NCBI GenBank assembly: GCA_947457075.1
Contig: CANGUG010000005.1
Span: forward strand, 1-64,000
From: Bacteroidota bacterium
GTDB taxonomy: Bacteria > Bacteroidota > Bacteroidia > Chitinophagales > Chitinophagaceae
Direction of reading: 5' to 3'
Length of the DNA stretch: 64,000 bases
A program made the position numbers and the translations under genes. Below the pieces are notes generated by a model. It had not been told where the DNA came from, made no database searches, and was given only the letters and a program-made list of their open reading frames with translations. This document shows, piece after piece, positions 9,380 through 19,996 of this stretch. Each line of letters opens with the position of its first letter. The stretch's first letter is position 1.

Positions 9380-10460
9380 CTATTGCCCCGACATTAAATA
9401 GGCTTTAATAAATCCTTCTATTTCTCCATCCATCACAGGTCCTACATTACCCACTTCATAGTCTGTTCGATGGTCCTTGATCATTTTGTAAGGATGAAAA
9501 ACATAGGAGCGTATTTGACTACCCCATTCTATTTTTTTCTTGGTTGAATTAGTTGCATTGAGCGCCTCTTGTTTTTTACGCATCTCTTCCTCGTATAGTC
9601 GGCTCTTTAACATTTTCATGGCAATTTCACGATTCTCCCCCTGTGTTCTTGACTGTTGACATTCTACAATAATCCCCGAAGGAATATGCTTTAATCGAAC
9701 CGCAGTTTCTACTTTATTTACGTTTTGTCCTCCTTTTCCACCACTGCGATAAAACTCCCATTCAATATCGGCAGGGCTTACCGTAATCTCTATACTATCG
9801 TCAATTAAAGGATATACATATACAGAGGCAAAACTAGTATGTCGGCGCGCATTACTGTCAAAGGGAGAAATTCTTACTAAACGATGTACCCCTGATTCCG
9901 CTTTTAGAAAGCCGTAAGCAAACGGGCCATCAAATTGAATAGTAGCTGATTTTATCCCTGCTCCATCCCCTTCTTGGAAATCAAGGGAACTAACAGTCCA
10001 TCCTTGCTTATCTCCAAACATATTATACATTCTAAGGAGCATTTCGGCCCAATCCTGGCTTTCTGTTCCACCAGCACCTGGATTGATTTGCATAATGGCA
10101 GGTAGCTCATCCTCGGGCTTATTTAAAGTACTTTTAAATTCAGCATCTTCTATTAAAAAAACAGCTTTATCAAACGCTTCTTTGGTTTCTAATTCGGTGG
10201 CATCCCCCCCTTTCCAGAAATCAAATAAAACAGCGAAATCTTCTACACTTGTTTCCACTTTTTGAAATAGATGAATCCAATACTCATTCATCTTAATTTC
10301 TTTCATGATATTCGTGGCACGGGTATTGTCATCCCAAAAACCGGGTGACAAAGACATTTGTTTGTCTTGATCTACTTTTTGAATACGATTGTCAACGTCA
10401 AAGAAACCTCCTCAGGACAGTCACCTGGTCCTTCATGCGCTTAATTTGCTCTATCGTCAT
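9380..10460 (-). CDS. prfB: Peptide chain release factor 2 with programmed +1 frameshift
   Basis: RF2 releases nascent chains at UGA and UAA codons. The gene begins at ATG 10460, reads 20 codons and meets an in-frame TGA at 10400-10398. The site is AGGAGG TTT CTT TGA C, with the Shine-Dalgarno-like hexamer a few bases before the slippery CTT. After a +1 shift translation continues with GAC at 10399 and runs through LSPGFWDD to the stop at 9380, about 359 aa in all. The GGQ peptidyl-hydrolysis loop ([13 protein letters not shown]) and the RF2 anticodon tripeptide SPF ([11 protein letters not shown]) are present. Frameshifting makes RF2 synthesis autoregulated: abundant RF2 terminates at the UGA. 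It lies downstream of rnpB on the same strand. Confidence 0.96.
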
Positions 10461-10472
10461 GATCAGTTTTAC

Positions 10473-10492
10473 TAGTTCCATTAAAGGAACTA
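10473..10492 (-). other. Hairpin between rnpB and prfB
   Basis: TAGTTCC and GGAACTA form a 7-bp stem with a 6-base loop, 12 nt upstream of the prfB start. It is not followed by a T-run on the minus strand, so it is not a standard terminator in that direction. It may be a leader hairpin, an RNA processing site or chance. Confidence 0.3.
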
Positions 10493-10540
10493 TTTGTTTT
10501 AATTATAAAATACGTCTTTTAAAAAACGAATTGTTCAAAG

Positions 10541-10883
10541 TACTACAAGCCTCATAAGCCGGATTCTGTTTCTAAACTATCATTTATCTAGCTTCACCAT
10601 TGCTGATGAAGTCATGCTGCCTACCCTAGAACTCGAGCGAGTCGCTCTCAAGCGTTCCTATACGTGACATTACAGCACCCAAGGTTTACCCTATAAAACA
10701 ATTACTTGCTTTATTCGTGAGCTCTTACCTCACGTTTTCACCTTTTCCTCCTGCGAGGTAGTTATTTTCTGTGGCACTTTCTCTGCCCTCTTACGAGAAC
10801 GCCGGCTATTCACCGGTGGGTTACTCTATGCTGTCCGGACTTTCCTTGGCAATTGCTTACCACGATAGCTCGGGTTTGTAGTA
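10541..10883 (-). ncRNA. rnpB: RNase P RNA, bacterial class A
   Basis: Read on the minus strand, this contains the conserved 5' core GGAAAGTCCGGACAGC (about 10853-10838) and the 3' core ACAGAATCCGGCTTAT, the hallmark pairing segments of bacterial RNase P RNA. The ends are set by the P1 helix: TACTACAA at 10883-10876 pairs perfectly with TTGTAGTA at 10548-10541. Size about 343 nt. It is the catalytic RNA that matures tRNA 5' ends. A -7 box sits at 10894-10887, directly upstream of the inferred 5' end. Confidence 0.95.
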
Positions 10884-10886
10884 AAA

Positions 10887-10894
10887 CAAAGATA
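10887..10894 (-). promoter_or_regulatory. -7 box, rnpB promoter
   Basis: On the minus strand this reads TATCTTTG, matching TAnnTTTG. It ends 4 nt before the first base of the P1 helix, which agrees with a transcript starting at the mature RNase P RNA 5' end. Confidence 0.55.
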
Positions 10895-10973
10895 GTAAAA
10901 AAAACAAGTAATATAAAGCTAATGAAGCAGCTTTGAGGACTATGAAATCTTTAACCAATTGCTAAAAGTGAAA

Positions 10974-12002
10974 TTAGTACTCAAAAAATACTTCTGTTGC
11001 CCCATACCCATAAAAATCAGAATATTGATTTATAAAGCTTTTTACACCTGGCTTAACTTTTAACAAGTCATGTATTTCCTGTTTTAATTTACCCTTTCCA
11101 ACACCATGTATGATGATCATAGAGGGTAAATGATGAAATCTTGCCAACTCAAACCATTTCTCAAATTCTTGCAATTGAAAATGCAAAATTTCAGCATTGC
11201 TTAAATGGTTATGTCGATCCATTATTTTTTCGATATGCAAATCAATTACCGAACGGGCTTGTTGGATATGTTGTTTTATTTTAGATGCATCATACACTTT
11301 ATAACCTGCATTGCGTAAAATATCAATGGCAATATGGTTATCTTCTTCCTTATCAGGATAGGTTTCAAATAAAGGATAACGAATATGTGCTTTTTCGTCC
11401 TCTTTTAAAATTTCAATTTTTTGGAAAAACTGTTTAGGCTTTATTTTTACTATTGCTTCAAAATGATCCGCTTTCTTTTTATGCGGTTCGGTTAACGAAA
11501 AATCAACTGAAAAACTAGGCCCGTCATTAATGGCTTCAAATGGAATATCATGTATATAAAAATCAGTAAAAGGAGCAATAGTTGATTCTATAGAAAAATT
11601 ACTTTGGCCGCCAAAAGCTTGGTCATAAATAAATTGGTAACTTACCCTATTGCGATTGGATAAATATATTTTTAAATTATCGACAATTTCGTCGTTGAAA
11701 TCATCCAAACTAAATTTGGGAATGATATTAAGCCAAACACCCTCTTCCTCCTTACTATCATTTTTTACTACTTTCTCTTTTGGAATTTGATCTACATATA
11801 TTTTTTGAGGAGCAGCTTTCTGTGGGAAAAGTTTTTTTTCTGTAAATCTTTTAAAATAGGGAAAGTCTATCTGGTCCATATAGGCCGGGAACTTTACGCC
11901 ACGTACTTCAATCATGACCATTTGGTCATTCATGATTTCAACAACACGGCCTTCTTCATTGCTATGTAACACTAAAATCTCATCACCAATTTGATACTTC
12001 AT
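10974..12002 (-). CDS. DUF2027 and Smr-domain protein
   Basis: 342 aa, cytoplasmic. The N-terminal part (about 1-70) begins with a KOW/Tudor-like strand pattern (GDEILVLHSNEEGRVVEI), followed by the beta-rich DUF2027 region. The C-terminal about 90 residues form a Smr domain with DLHIEKI (the family's LDLHG position) and the loop IIHGVGKGKLK. Smr domains bind branched nucleic acids or mRNA and some are endonucleases, for example in MutS2 and ribosome-rescue nucleases. The family occurs widely in Bacteroidota, but its substrate here is unknown. Upstream on the same strand is the amino acid permease gene, 6 nt away. Confidence 0.85.
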   Translation of the reverse strand: MKYQIGDEILVLHSNEEGRVVEIMNDQMVMIEVRGVKFPAYMDQIDFPYFKRFTEKKLFPQKAAPQKIYVDQIPKEKVVKNDSKEEEGVWLNIIPKFSLDDFNDEIVDNLKIYLSNRNRVSYQFIYDQAFGGQSNFSIESTIAPFTDFYIHDIPFEAINDGPSFSVDFSLTEPHKKKADHFEAIVKIKPKQFFQKIEILKEDEKAHIRYPLFETYPDKEEDNHIAIDILRNAGYKVYDASKIKQHIQQARSVIDLHIEKIMDRHNHLSNAEILHFQLQEFEKWFELARFHHLPSMIIIHGVGKGKLKQEIHDLLKVKPGVKSFINQYSDFYGYGATEVFFEY

Positions 12003-12008
12003 AAAATA

Positions 12009-13718
12009 CTAGCTTGAAGGACTACTTTCATTAAGTTTAGATTTTTTACTGCCATAAAGTGCATAAAAAACTAAACCTATACCCATCCATATAAAAAACC
12101 ATAACCAACTAATAGGAGGTATTTCAATCATTAAATACAAACAGCACATTGCTCCAATTATTGGTATGACCGAATACTTACGTAAAAAAGTAAATAAAGC
12201 AACAATCACTAATATAAATACAAATACTAAATACAAGATTTCTTGATACCCTTCCTTGCCTATTGCAGCAAAAGCAGATTTAATCCGACCCTGTCCAAAA
12301 TAGATAAATACCAACGCTAAAATGGGTATAATAAATTGTCCATTGATATAGGGTAATCTAAATGCTTGACGTTTTGTTCCCTCCGAAAGTTTAGGAAGTA
12401 CTAAAACACCAAAACAAACCAATACAAAGGCAAATAAAGTACCAATACTAGTTAGGTCGGTCATAGCACTAATGGACATGAATAAGGAAGGTATCCCAAC
12501 AAAAATACCAGTGATGATAGTTGCAAAAGCGGGTGTACCAAATTTGGGATGCACATTTGAAAACTTTTTAGGTAATAAACCATCACGACTCATACTCATC
12601 CAAATTCTAGGCTGGCCCAATTGAAAAACCAACAAAACACTCGTAGTTGCCACCACAGCACTAATAGAAATAATGTACCCAATTTTATGCATTCCAATTT
12701 TTTCAAAAACAAAAGCCAAAGGATCATCCACTTTCAACTGCGTATAGTTTACCATGCCCGTCAAGACCAAGGCAATTAAAATATAAAGCACTGTACAAAT
12801 TAATAAAGAGTATATCATACCTCTTGGCAAGTCACGTTGTGGATTTTTACATTCTTCGGCAGTGGTAGAAATTGCATCGAAACCAATATAAGCGTAAAAC
12901 ACAGCAGAAACACCCGCTAAAACACCTTTAAACCCATTTGGCATGAAAGGATCCCAGTTAGCAGTGTCCACATAAAAGAAGCCTAATACAATAATGCCAA
13001 TGATGATGCAAATTTTAAAAATCACCATTGCATTGGTACTCTTTTTACTTTCTTTAATGCCCCTATAAACCAATAAAGTAATTAAAACGACAATAATAAA
13101 GGCAGGTACATTTAAAATAATTTTCCAACTTCCTATTTGCGGAGCGTTAGTGATAGCATCATAGCCTATTCTTGCTAACTTACTAAAAGTAGCTTGTGTC
13201 CCACCAGCTTTTAAATGAGCCATTGCTTCGGCATAGCCTTGATTAGCCTGGTCATAATTGGTAGATAACCAACCTGGCAAATGGATATGGAAGCCTTCCA
13301 ATAAATTCACAAAATAACCGCTCCAACTAATGGCAACTACAATATTGCCAATGGCATATTCTAAAATTAAAGCCCAACCTATAATCCATGCAACCAATTC
13401 ACCGAAAGTTACATAAGCATAAGTATATGCGCTTCCAGCAATAGGAACCCTGCTAGCAAACTCGGCATAACATAAAGCACTAAAGCCACAAGTAATAGCC
13501 GTTATTATAAAAAGTAAGGCAATACCGGGGCCTCCATGATAGGCGGCAGTACCAATGGTTGAAAATATCCCTGCACCAACAACGGCAGCAATACCCATAA
13601 ATGTTAAATCCCTAACCCCTAGTTCTTTTTTTAAGCCACCTGCACTGTGTCCGTCAGACACACCCAATGCAGCATCCTGCACAATTTTATCGATTGATTT
13701 TTTTCTAAAAAGATTCAT
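12009..13718 (-). CDS. APC-superfamily amino acid permease (CAT-like)
   Basis: 569 aa with about 12-14 hydrophobic segments. The first membrane helix carries the substrate-binding unwound motif GAGIFSTIG (residues 48-56), characteristic of APC transporters, and FYAYIGFDAISTTAEECKNP is a classic cationic-amino-acid-transporter loop. It imports amino acids across the inner membrane, probably by proton symport. Substrate (Arg, Lys or broader) cannot be read from sequence. It is 12 nt downstream of the polyprenyl synthase and 6 nt upstream of the Smr gene, suggesting one transcript. Confidence 0.9.
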   Translation of the reverse strand: MNLFRKKSIDKIVQDAALGVSDGHSAGGLKKELGVRDLTFMGIAAVVGAGIFSTIGTAAYHGGPGIALLFIITAITCGFSALCYAEFASRVPIAGSAYTYAYVTFGELVAWIIGWALILEYAIGNIVVAISWSGYFVNLLEGFHIHLPGWLSTNYDQANQGYAEAMAHLKAGGTQATFSKLARIGYDAITNAPQIGSWKIILNVPAFIIVVLITLLVYRGIKESKKSTNAMVIFKICIIIGIIVLGFFYVDTANWDPFMPNGFKGVLAGVSAVFYAYIGFDAISTTAEECKNPQRDLPRGMIYSLLICTVLYILIALVLTGMVNYTQLKVDDPLAFVFEKIGMHKIGYIISISAVVATTSVLLVFQLGQPRIWMSMSRDGLLPKKFSNVHPKFGTPAFATIITGIFVGIPSLFMSISAMTDLTSIGTLFAFVLVCFGVLVLPKLSEGTKRQAFRLPYINGQFIIPILALVFIYFGQGRIKSAFAAIGKEGYQEILYLVFVFILVIVALFTFLRKYSVIPIIGAMCCLYLMIEIPPISWLWFFIWMGIGLVFYALYGSKKSKLNESSPSS

Positions 13719-13730
13719 TATTTGATGGGG

Positions 13731-14696
13731 TTATTTATTACGATTCATTAAATAATTGGCAAGATCAATAAGCGGTTGCTTGCGGGCAGAAACTACTGCG
13801 ATAGATTCTAAATGATCAAAAGCTTCTTGCATATATTTTGCTTTTAAATTTTCGGCCCATTCACCCACCCCACAAGCATTAAATAAGGCTAATACCTTTT
13901 CCACTTTATCTGGGGAATTGGTTTTTAACAATTCATCTAATTGTTTGCGTTGTGAAGGATTTGCAACTGATAAAGCATGTAAAAGCAAAAATGTTTTTTT
14001 ATTTTGTTTGATATCACCGCCTACTTCTTTTCCAAAATCAGCAGCATTACCATAAGCATCTAAATAATCGTCTTGAATTTGAAAAGCAATACCAATTTTT
14101 TTACCAAACTCATACAAGTGTTGGCAATTATTTTCACCGGCACCACCAATGATGGCACCAATTTCTAAACTAGCTGCTAATAAAACAGAGGTTTTTAAAG
14201 TAATCATTTGGATATATTCCTCCATAGTCACTTCCTCCTTCTTTGCATAATCCATATCTAATTGCTGCCCTTCACAAACCTCTCTTGCTGTTTTATTAAA
14301 AATCTTTAAAATTTTAGGTAAATAACTAGGTTGAATATTTTGCAAAAATTCATAGGCTCTAATCAACATTACATCTCCTACCAATAAAGCTGTATTGGCA
14401 TCATATTTTGTATGGACAGTTGGCATGCCTCTTCTTAAACTAGCTTCATCCATCATATCGTCATGAACCAATGTAAAATTGTGAAAAAGCTCAATGGCTC
14501 TTGCCACTAAAAAAGCATCGGCATGAATATCACTAAACAATTCATTACCCATCATACACATTACTGGGCGAATGCGTTTCCCACCAATGGTTAAAAAATA
14601 TTCTCCTGGTGCATACAATGTACTTGGCGCAGCAGGGAAATGCTGGGTATCAAATTGTTGATTGAATTGAGCAGATAATTCTTGAAAACTTAACAT
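13731..14696 (-). CDS. Polyprenyl (geranylgeranyl/farnesyl-type) diphosphate synthase
   Basis: 321 aa. Trans-isoprenyl diphosphate synthase that condenses isopentenyl diphosphate onto allylic primers. Both Asp-rich motifs are canonical: FARM DDMMD (79-83) without the two-residue insertion of bacterial FPP synthases, and SARM DDYLD (209-213). GGKRIRP (38-44) binds IPP. Phe74 sits five residues before the first Asp and could limit chain length as in GGPP synthases; this is inference, and farnesyl or longer products remain possible. The start ATG is at 14696; the adjacent permease gene follows by 12 nt. Confidence 0.9.
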   Translation of the reverse strand: MLSFQELSAQFNQQFDTQHFPAAPSTLYAPGEYFLTIGGKRIRPVMCMMGNELFSDIHADAFLVARAIELFHNFTLVHDDMMDEASLRRGMPTVHTKYDANTALLVGDVMLIRAYEFLQNIQPSYLPKILKIFNKTAREVCEGQQLDMDYAKKEEVTMEEYIQMITLKTSVLLAASLEIGAIIGGAGENNCQHLYEFGKKIGIAFQIQDDYLDAYGNAADFGKEVGGDIKQNKKTFLLLHALSVANPSQRKQLDELLKTNSPDKVEKVLALFNACGVGEWAENLKAKYMQEAFDHLESIAVVSARKQPLIDLANYLMNRNK

Positions 14697-14754
14697 GTTA
14701 CAAACTTACCCAAATTTTAGCATTTATAAAACAGTCAATTTTGAGAAATCACCT

Positions 14755-14762
14755 TAATTTTG
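14755..14762 (+). promoter_or_regulatory. -7 box upstream of 14786 gene
   Basis: TAATTTTG matches TAnnTTTG and lies 23 nt before the ATG at 14786. No -33 element at normal spacing. Confidence 0.35.
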
Positions 14763-14785
14763 TACTCCCTCAACATTGATATTTT

Positions 14786-15307
14786 ATGAAAATGTATCGA
14801 TTCTTAGTGATAGGCATTTTAATGACAATCACGAACTCCAGTTTTTCACAAAATTATACGCCGGATACTGTGATTGATAGACAGGTGCATCTATATGCAA
14901 ATCCATATTCGAAGGCCATTGGGGTAAAAATGTACCCTAGCGCAATTTCCTATAAGAAGTTTATTAAAGCAAATACTGCTTATGAATTGTTAGGTTATTT
15001 TTCATTAGATGGTTTCCGCACCACTGCCCTTTATGAAAAATACATGCCCATTGAAGGTAACGAAAACCTTACTTGGTATGTAGGATATGGTGGACATTTA
15101 GGATTATGGAGCGAGGAATGGAAAAAGAAGAATCCTACTCATTCAGCTGGCATTTCATTAGGAGTTGATGGAATACTAGGGCTTGATTATAAAGTAAAAA
15201 ATGCCCCTTTAAATATTAGTGTAGATTGGCAACCTTCTTTCAACTTTGTTGGTGCAAATTATTTTGAAAGTGGTTGGGCCGGACTGGGCGTGAGATATAC
15301 TTTTTAG
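14786..15307 (+). CDS. Exported hypothetical protein, probable small beta-barrel
   Basis: 173 aa; no family recognised. A signal peptide (first about 21 residues, cleavage near FSQ) precedes an aromatic, Gly-rich sequence with alternating strands (YVGYGGHLGLW, GISLGVDGILGLDYKV, WAGLGVRYTF). It ends in Phe, as outer-membrane barrels of six to eight strands commonly do. This suggests a small outer-membrane barrel protein; function unknown. It stands alone between divergent and convergent genes and has its own -7 box. The stop is 2 nt from the stop of the convergent ftsY. Confidence 0.7.
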   Translation: MKMYRFLVIGILMTITNSSFSQNYTPDTVIDRQVHLYANPYSKAIGVKMYPSAISYKKFIKANTAYELLGYFSLDGFRTTALYEKYMPIEGNENLTWYVGYGGHLGLWSEEWKKKNPTHSAGISLGVDGILGLDYKVKNAPLNISVDWQPSFNFVGANYFESGWAGLGVRYTF

Positions 15308-15309
15308 TT

Positions 15310-16269
15310 TTATTTATTCAAACTAAATAAGGAATCAACGAAGGCGGTTTTATCAAACAGCATCAAATCACTGATTTGTTCTCCCACCCCAATATACTTC
15401 ACCGGAATCTTGCATTGATGTGCAATGGCAAGCACTACACCCCCTTTAGCTGTACCATCTAATTTAGTGATCGCCAATGCGTTTACATTGGTTACCGCCA
15501 TAAATTGTTTAGCTTGCTCTAATGCATTTTGTCCAGTAGAGCCATCTAAAACCAACAATACTTCATGAGGTGCTTCAGGTAATTGCTTTTGTATTACACG
15601 TTTAATTTTATTCAATTCATCCATTAAATGTGCTTTATTATGTAATCTACCTGCTGTATCAATTAAAACCACATCCGCCTTTTTAGCAATCGCCGACTGA
15701 ATAGTATCAAAAGCTACTGCACTTGGATCAGACCCCATATTTTGTTTTACAATTTGCACACCAACCCTTTCACTCCAAATGGTGAGTTGGTCCACGGCTG
15801 CTGCCCTAAATGTATCTGCCGCCCCCAAAACCACTTCATTGCCTGCCGCTTTATAATGATGCGCCAATTTGCCAATGGTAGTTGTTTTACCTACCCCATT
15901 CACGCCCACTACCAAAACCACATAAGGCTTTTTATTGTCTGGAGGCAGGAAGCCCATTTGATCCTCGGGTGCATCCACTAATAAATGTGCTATTTCTTTT
16001 TGAAGAAGCGCATTTAATTCGGCAGTGGAAATATATTTCTCCTTCTTAACGCGGTTCTGTATTTGTTCAATAATAGCCAGGGTAGTATCTACACCTACAT
16101 CAGCACCAATCAACGCTTCTTCTAATTGATCCAACACTTCGTCATCCACCGAAGTTTTGCCAATGATCACTTTAGAAATACGTTCAAAAAATCCTTGTTT
16201 GGTTTTTTCTAACCCCTGATCTAAAGTCTCTTTCTCTTTTTTCCCAAATAATTTTCCTAAAAAACTCAT
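15310..16269 (-). CDS. ftsY: Signal recognition particle receptor FtsY
   Basis: 319 aa. SRP GTPase that docks ribosome-nascent-chain-SRP complexes at the inner membrane. The NG domain is complete: P-loop GVNGVGKTT (122-130), the DTFRAAA insertion-box region (152-158), DTAGR (204-208) and TKLD (268-271). The N-terminal A-domain is short and basic (FGKKEKE), as in other Bacteroidota. In many relatives ftsY follows rpmB-rpmG-DUF4295; here a hairpin terminator at 16400-16433 separates it from those genes, so it probably has its own promoter. Confidence 0.97.
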   Translation of the reverse strand: MSFLGKLFGKKEKETLDQGLEKTKQGFFERISKVIIGKTSVDDEVLDQLEEALIGADVGVDTTLAIIEQIQNRVKKEKYISTAELNALLQKEIAHLLVDAPEDQMGFLPPDNKKPYVVLVVGVNGVGKTTTIGKLAHHYKAAGNEVVLGAADTFRAAAVDQLTIWSERVGVQIVKQNMGSDPSAVAFDTIQSAIAKKADVVLIDTAGRLHNKAHLMDELNKIKRVIQKQLPEAPHEVLLVLDGSTGQNALEQAKQFMAVTNVNALAITKLDGTAKGGVVLAIAHQCKIPVKYIGVGEQISDLMLFDKTAFVDSLFSLNK

Positions 16270-16273
16270 ATAA

Positions 16274-16281
16274 CAAAATTA
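16274..16281 (-). promoter_or_regulatory. Possible -7 box, ftsY
   Basis: On the minus strand this reads TAATTTTG (TAnnTTTG). It is only 4 nt from the ftsY ATG, so if used it would give a near-leaderless mRNA. It may instead be a chance match. Confidence 0.25.
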
Positions 16282-16399
16282 AGGAATTATAGACGCTTAT
16301 GATACAATCTGCCTGCTATGAGGTAAATAAATGTCCTGTTGGGACATTAAAGTCATTGGCGAATTTGTATTGAGCTTACCCTATGCATAGCCATAATAA

Positions 16400-16433
16400 A
16401 AAATAAAAAAAGCTTCCCAATTGGAAAGCTTTC
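16400..16433 (-). terminator. Rho-independent terminator after DUF4295 gene
   Basis: On the minus strand AAGCTTTCC-AATT-GGGAAGCTT forms a 9-bp stem (one G-T pair) followed by a run of T. It ends the rpmB-rpmG-DUF4295 transcript before ftsY. Confidence 0.7.
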
Positions 16434-16466
16434 AATATTTTCTGTTACGAAAAGTAAGGTAATGAA

Positions 16467-16640
16467 TTACTTAGCGGCTAAGAATTCAGCTACTTTATCT
16501 TTATGAACAATATTCTCTTTAAAAGTATACGCGCCTGTTTTAGGGCTACGGATCGCTTTAATTACTTTTGTCCAGTTTTTAGCTTCAGCAGAAGCCTTTA
16601 AATCCTTTACTTTCGCGTTTTTAGATGCTGCTTTTGCCAT
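16467..16640 (-). CDS. DUF4295-family small basic protein
   Basis: 57 aa, starting MAKAASKNAKVKDLK and ending AEFLAAK. It is Lys- and Ala-rich with a central WTKVIKAIRSPKTGAY segment, matching the DUF4295 family that is typical of Bacteroidota and sits immediately after rpmG. The function is not established. The location in a ribosomal protein operon and the strong positive charge suggest a ribosome-associated protein, which is inference. The start is 2 nt downstream of the rpmG stop. Downstream is a terminator hairpin. Confidence 0.85.
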   Translation of the reverse strand: MAKAASKNAKVKDLKASAEAKNWTKVIKAIRSPKTGAYTFKENIVHKDKVAEFLAAK

Positions 16641-16642
16641 GA

Positions 16643-16825
16643 TTATTTAATTTCTTTGTGAACAGTTACTTTTTTCAAAATTGGGTTATACTTTTTGAAC
16701 TCCAAACGATCTGGGGTATTCTTTTTGTTCTTAGTCGTAATATAACGGCTAGTTCCTGCCATGCCAGAAGTTTTGTGCTCTGTGCATTCTAATATTACTT
16801 GAACTCTGTTTCCTTTACGTGCCAT
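16643..16825 (-). CDS. rpmG: 50S ribosomal protein L33
   Basis: 60 aa, normal length. [18 protein letters not shown] and [21 protein letters not shown] are characteristic of L33. Only one cysteine is present, so it is the zinc-free (C-minus) form of the protein. It lies between rpmB and the DUF4295 gene in the usual Bacteroidota order. Confidence 0.96.
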   Translation of the reverse strand: MARKGNRVQVILECTEHKTSGMAGTSRYITTKNKKNTPDRLEFKKYNPILKKVTVHKEIK

Positions 16826-16863
16826 GATGGTATATTATTATACTTAATTACTTAGTTTCTTAG

Positions 16864-17100
16864 TTAGATTTTTTCTCCAGCTGCTCTTAATTCTTTCACA
16901 ACTGCACCTAAACCATTTTTGTTGATCGTTCTTAAAGCATCAGTTGATACTTTTAAAGTGATCCAACGATCTTCTTCTGCATAAAAGAAACGCTTCTTTT
17001 GCAAATTTGGAAGAAAACGACGCTTCGTTTTGATATTAGAATGCGATACACTGTTTCCAGTCATCGGTTTCTTTCCTGTTATCTGACATACTCTAGCCAT
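16864..17100 (-). CDS. rpmB: 50S ribosomal protein L28
   Basis: 78 aa, normal length. It begins [20 protein letters not shown] and contains the typical [12 protein letters not shown] segment. No zinc CxxC pairs. First gene of the rpmB-rpmG-DUF4295 operon, with a -7 box 24 nt upstream. Confidence 0.97.
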   Translation of the reverse strand: MARVCQITGKKPMTGNSVSHSNIKTKRRFLPNLQKKRFFYAEEDRWITLKVSTDALRTINKNGLGAVVKELRAAGEKI

Positions 17101-17123
17101 GAGAAATAATTTTTTACGGACGG

Positions 17124-17131
17124 CAAAGGTA
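17124..17131 (-). promoter_or_regulatory. -7 box, rpmB operon promoter
   Basis: On the minus strand this reads TACCTTTG, matching TAnnTTTG, 23 nt before the rpmB ATG. No clear -33 element. Confidence 0.5.
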
Positions 17132-17247
17132 AGTAAATAACCCTTACTATCCCATTTTTTTTAAGTTTTTTTATTCTAAACGCTCAATTTGACCAAAATA
17201 TTGCTAAAACATTGAAAATCTTAGCCTTATAATTGACCAAAACCCCA

Positions 17248-18882
<1,635 letters not shown>

Positions 18883-18896
18883 TTAATTTGAGGTCG

Positions 18897-18904
18897 CAAA
18901 GTTA
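18897..18904 (-). promoter_or_regulatory. -7 box, ABC-F gene promoter
   Basis: On the minus strand this reads TAACTTTG (TAnnTTTG), 23 nt before the ABC-F ATG, inside the last codons of the upstream tsaD gap. A TTG lies 16 nt further upstream, shorter than the usual 19. Confidence 0.45.
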
Positions 18905-18916
18905 AGCAAATAATGC

Positions 18917-19939
18917 TTACCAATTGGAACGGGCTGTAGCCGACACGGATAAGTCGTCAAAAGCACCCGCCATAAATTTATAATGGGCAGTAATAGCAAT
19001 CATCGCCGCATTATCGGTACAATATTCAAATTTTGGTAAGTATGCTTTACAGTTGGTCTTTTTACCAAGCTCCTGCACCCCTGCTCTTAACCCCGAATTA
19101 GCACTTACGCCTCCTGCAATACATATTTCGCGAATGCCGGTTTGTTGTATTGCCTTTTTCAATTTCTTCATTAATATTTCAACTATCGTGTATTGAACAG
19201 AAGCACATAAATCATTCAAATGGGCATCAATAAAACCTGGCTCCTGTTTTTGTAAAAAATACAAGACACTCGTTTTTAAACCGCTAAACGAATAATTTAA
19301 ATCAGGCACCAATGGCCTTGCAAATTCAAATGCTTTAGGGTTGCCTAGTTGAGCTAGCTTGTCTAACACAGGGCCACCAGGATAAGGCAATCCAATAATT
19401 TTTGAAATTTTATCAAAGGCTTCGCCAGCAGCATCGTCAATGGTTTCTCCTAATATGATTAATTCGGCCGGGCTATTACATTGTACAATTTGTGTATGTC
19501 CACCGCTCACCGTTAAACATAAAAATGGGAAGTTTGGACGCTCATCTGCAATTAAATTGGCCAATACATGTGCCTGCATGTGATGTACTGATATCAATGG
19601 TTTCCCCAATGTTAACGCTAAGGATTTTGCAAATTGCGCACCCACCAACAAGGAGCCAATTAAACCTGGTGCTTGGGTAAAAGCAATGGCATCGATTTGT
19701 GCTAATCTTTCAAAATGTGAAAGCGTAGGAAAAGCAGTTTTAAGGGATTCCTCCACCACTGGAACGATATTTTCCATATGCGCACGACTCGCTAATTCGG
19801 GTACTACACCCCCAAATTTTTCATGCACTGCTTGATTGGCAATAAAATTGGATCTTATTTTCCCATCCACAATTACTGAGGCTGCGGTTTCATCACAGGA
19901 GGATTCAATGGCTAATATGGTAACGGCTTGTACAGACAC
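18917..19939 (-). CDS. tsaD: tRNA N6-threonylcarbamoyladenosine transferase
   Basis: 340 aa, normal length. It transfers the threonylcarbamoyl group to A37 of ANN-decoding tRNAs, with TsaB and TsaE as partners (not in this window). The metal-binding HxxxH is present (His120 and His124 in SVHHMQAH), as are the ATP-binding segments LAIESSCDETAAS (9-21), FLCLTVSGGHTQIV, and GGVSANSGLR. The start is GTG at 19939; no upstream ATG is in frame before the conserved N-terminus. The ABC-F gene is downstream on the same strand and the ABC permease is upstream. Confidence 0.96.
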   Translation of the reverse strand: MSVQAVTILAIESSCDETAASVIVDGKIRSNFIANQAVHEKFGGVVPELASRAHMENIVPVVEESLKTAFPTLSHFERLAQIDAIAFTQAPGLIGSLLVGAQFAKSLALTLGKPLISVHHMQAHVLANLIADERPNFPFLCLTVSGGHTQIVQCNSPAELIILGETIDDAAGEAFDKISKIIGLPYPGGPVLDKLAQLGNPKAFEFARPLVPDLNYSFSGLKTSVLYFLQKQEPGFIDAHLNDLCASVQYTIVEILMKKLKKAIQQTGIREICIAGGVSANSGLRAGVQELGKKTNCKAYLPKFEYCTDNAAMIAITAHYKFMAGAFDDLSVSATARSNW

Positions 19940-19996
19940 TGCGCGAAGTTAGTCAAAACACTTTGTTTACTTTATTCCAAAAGGGTGTAAACTAAA

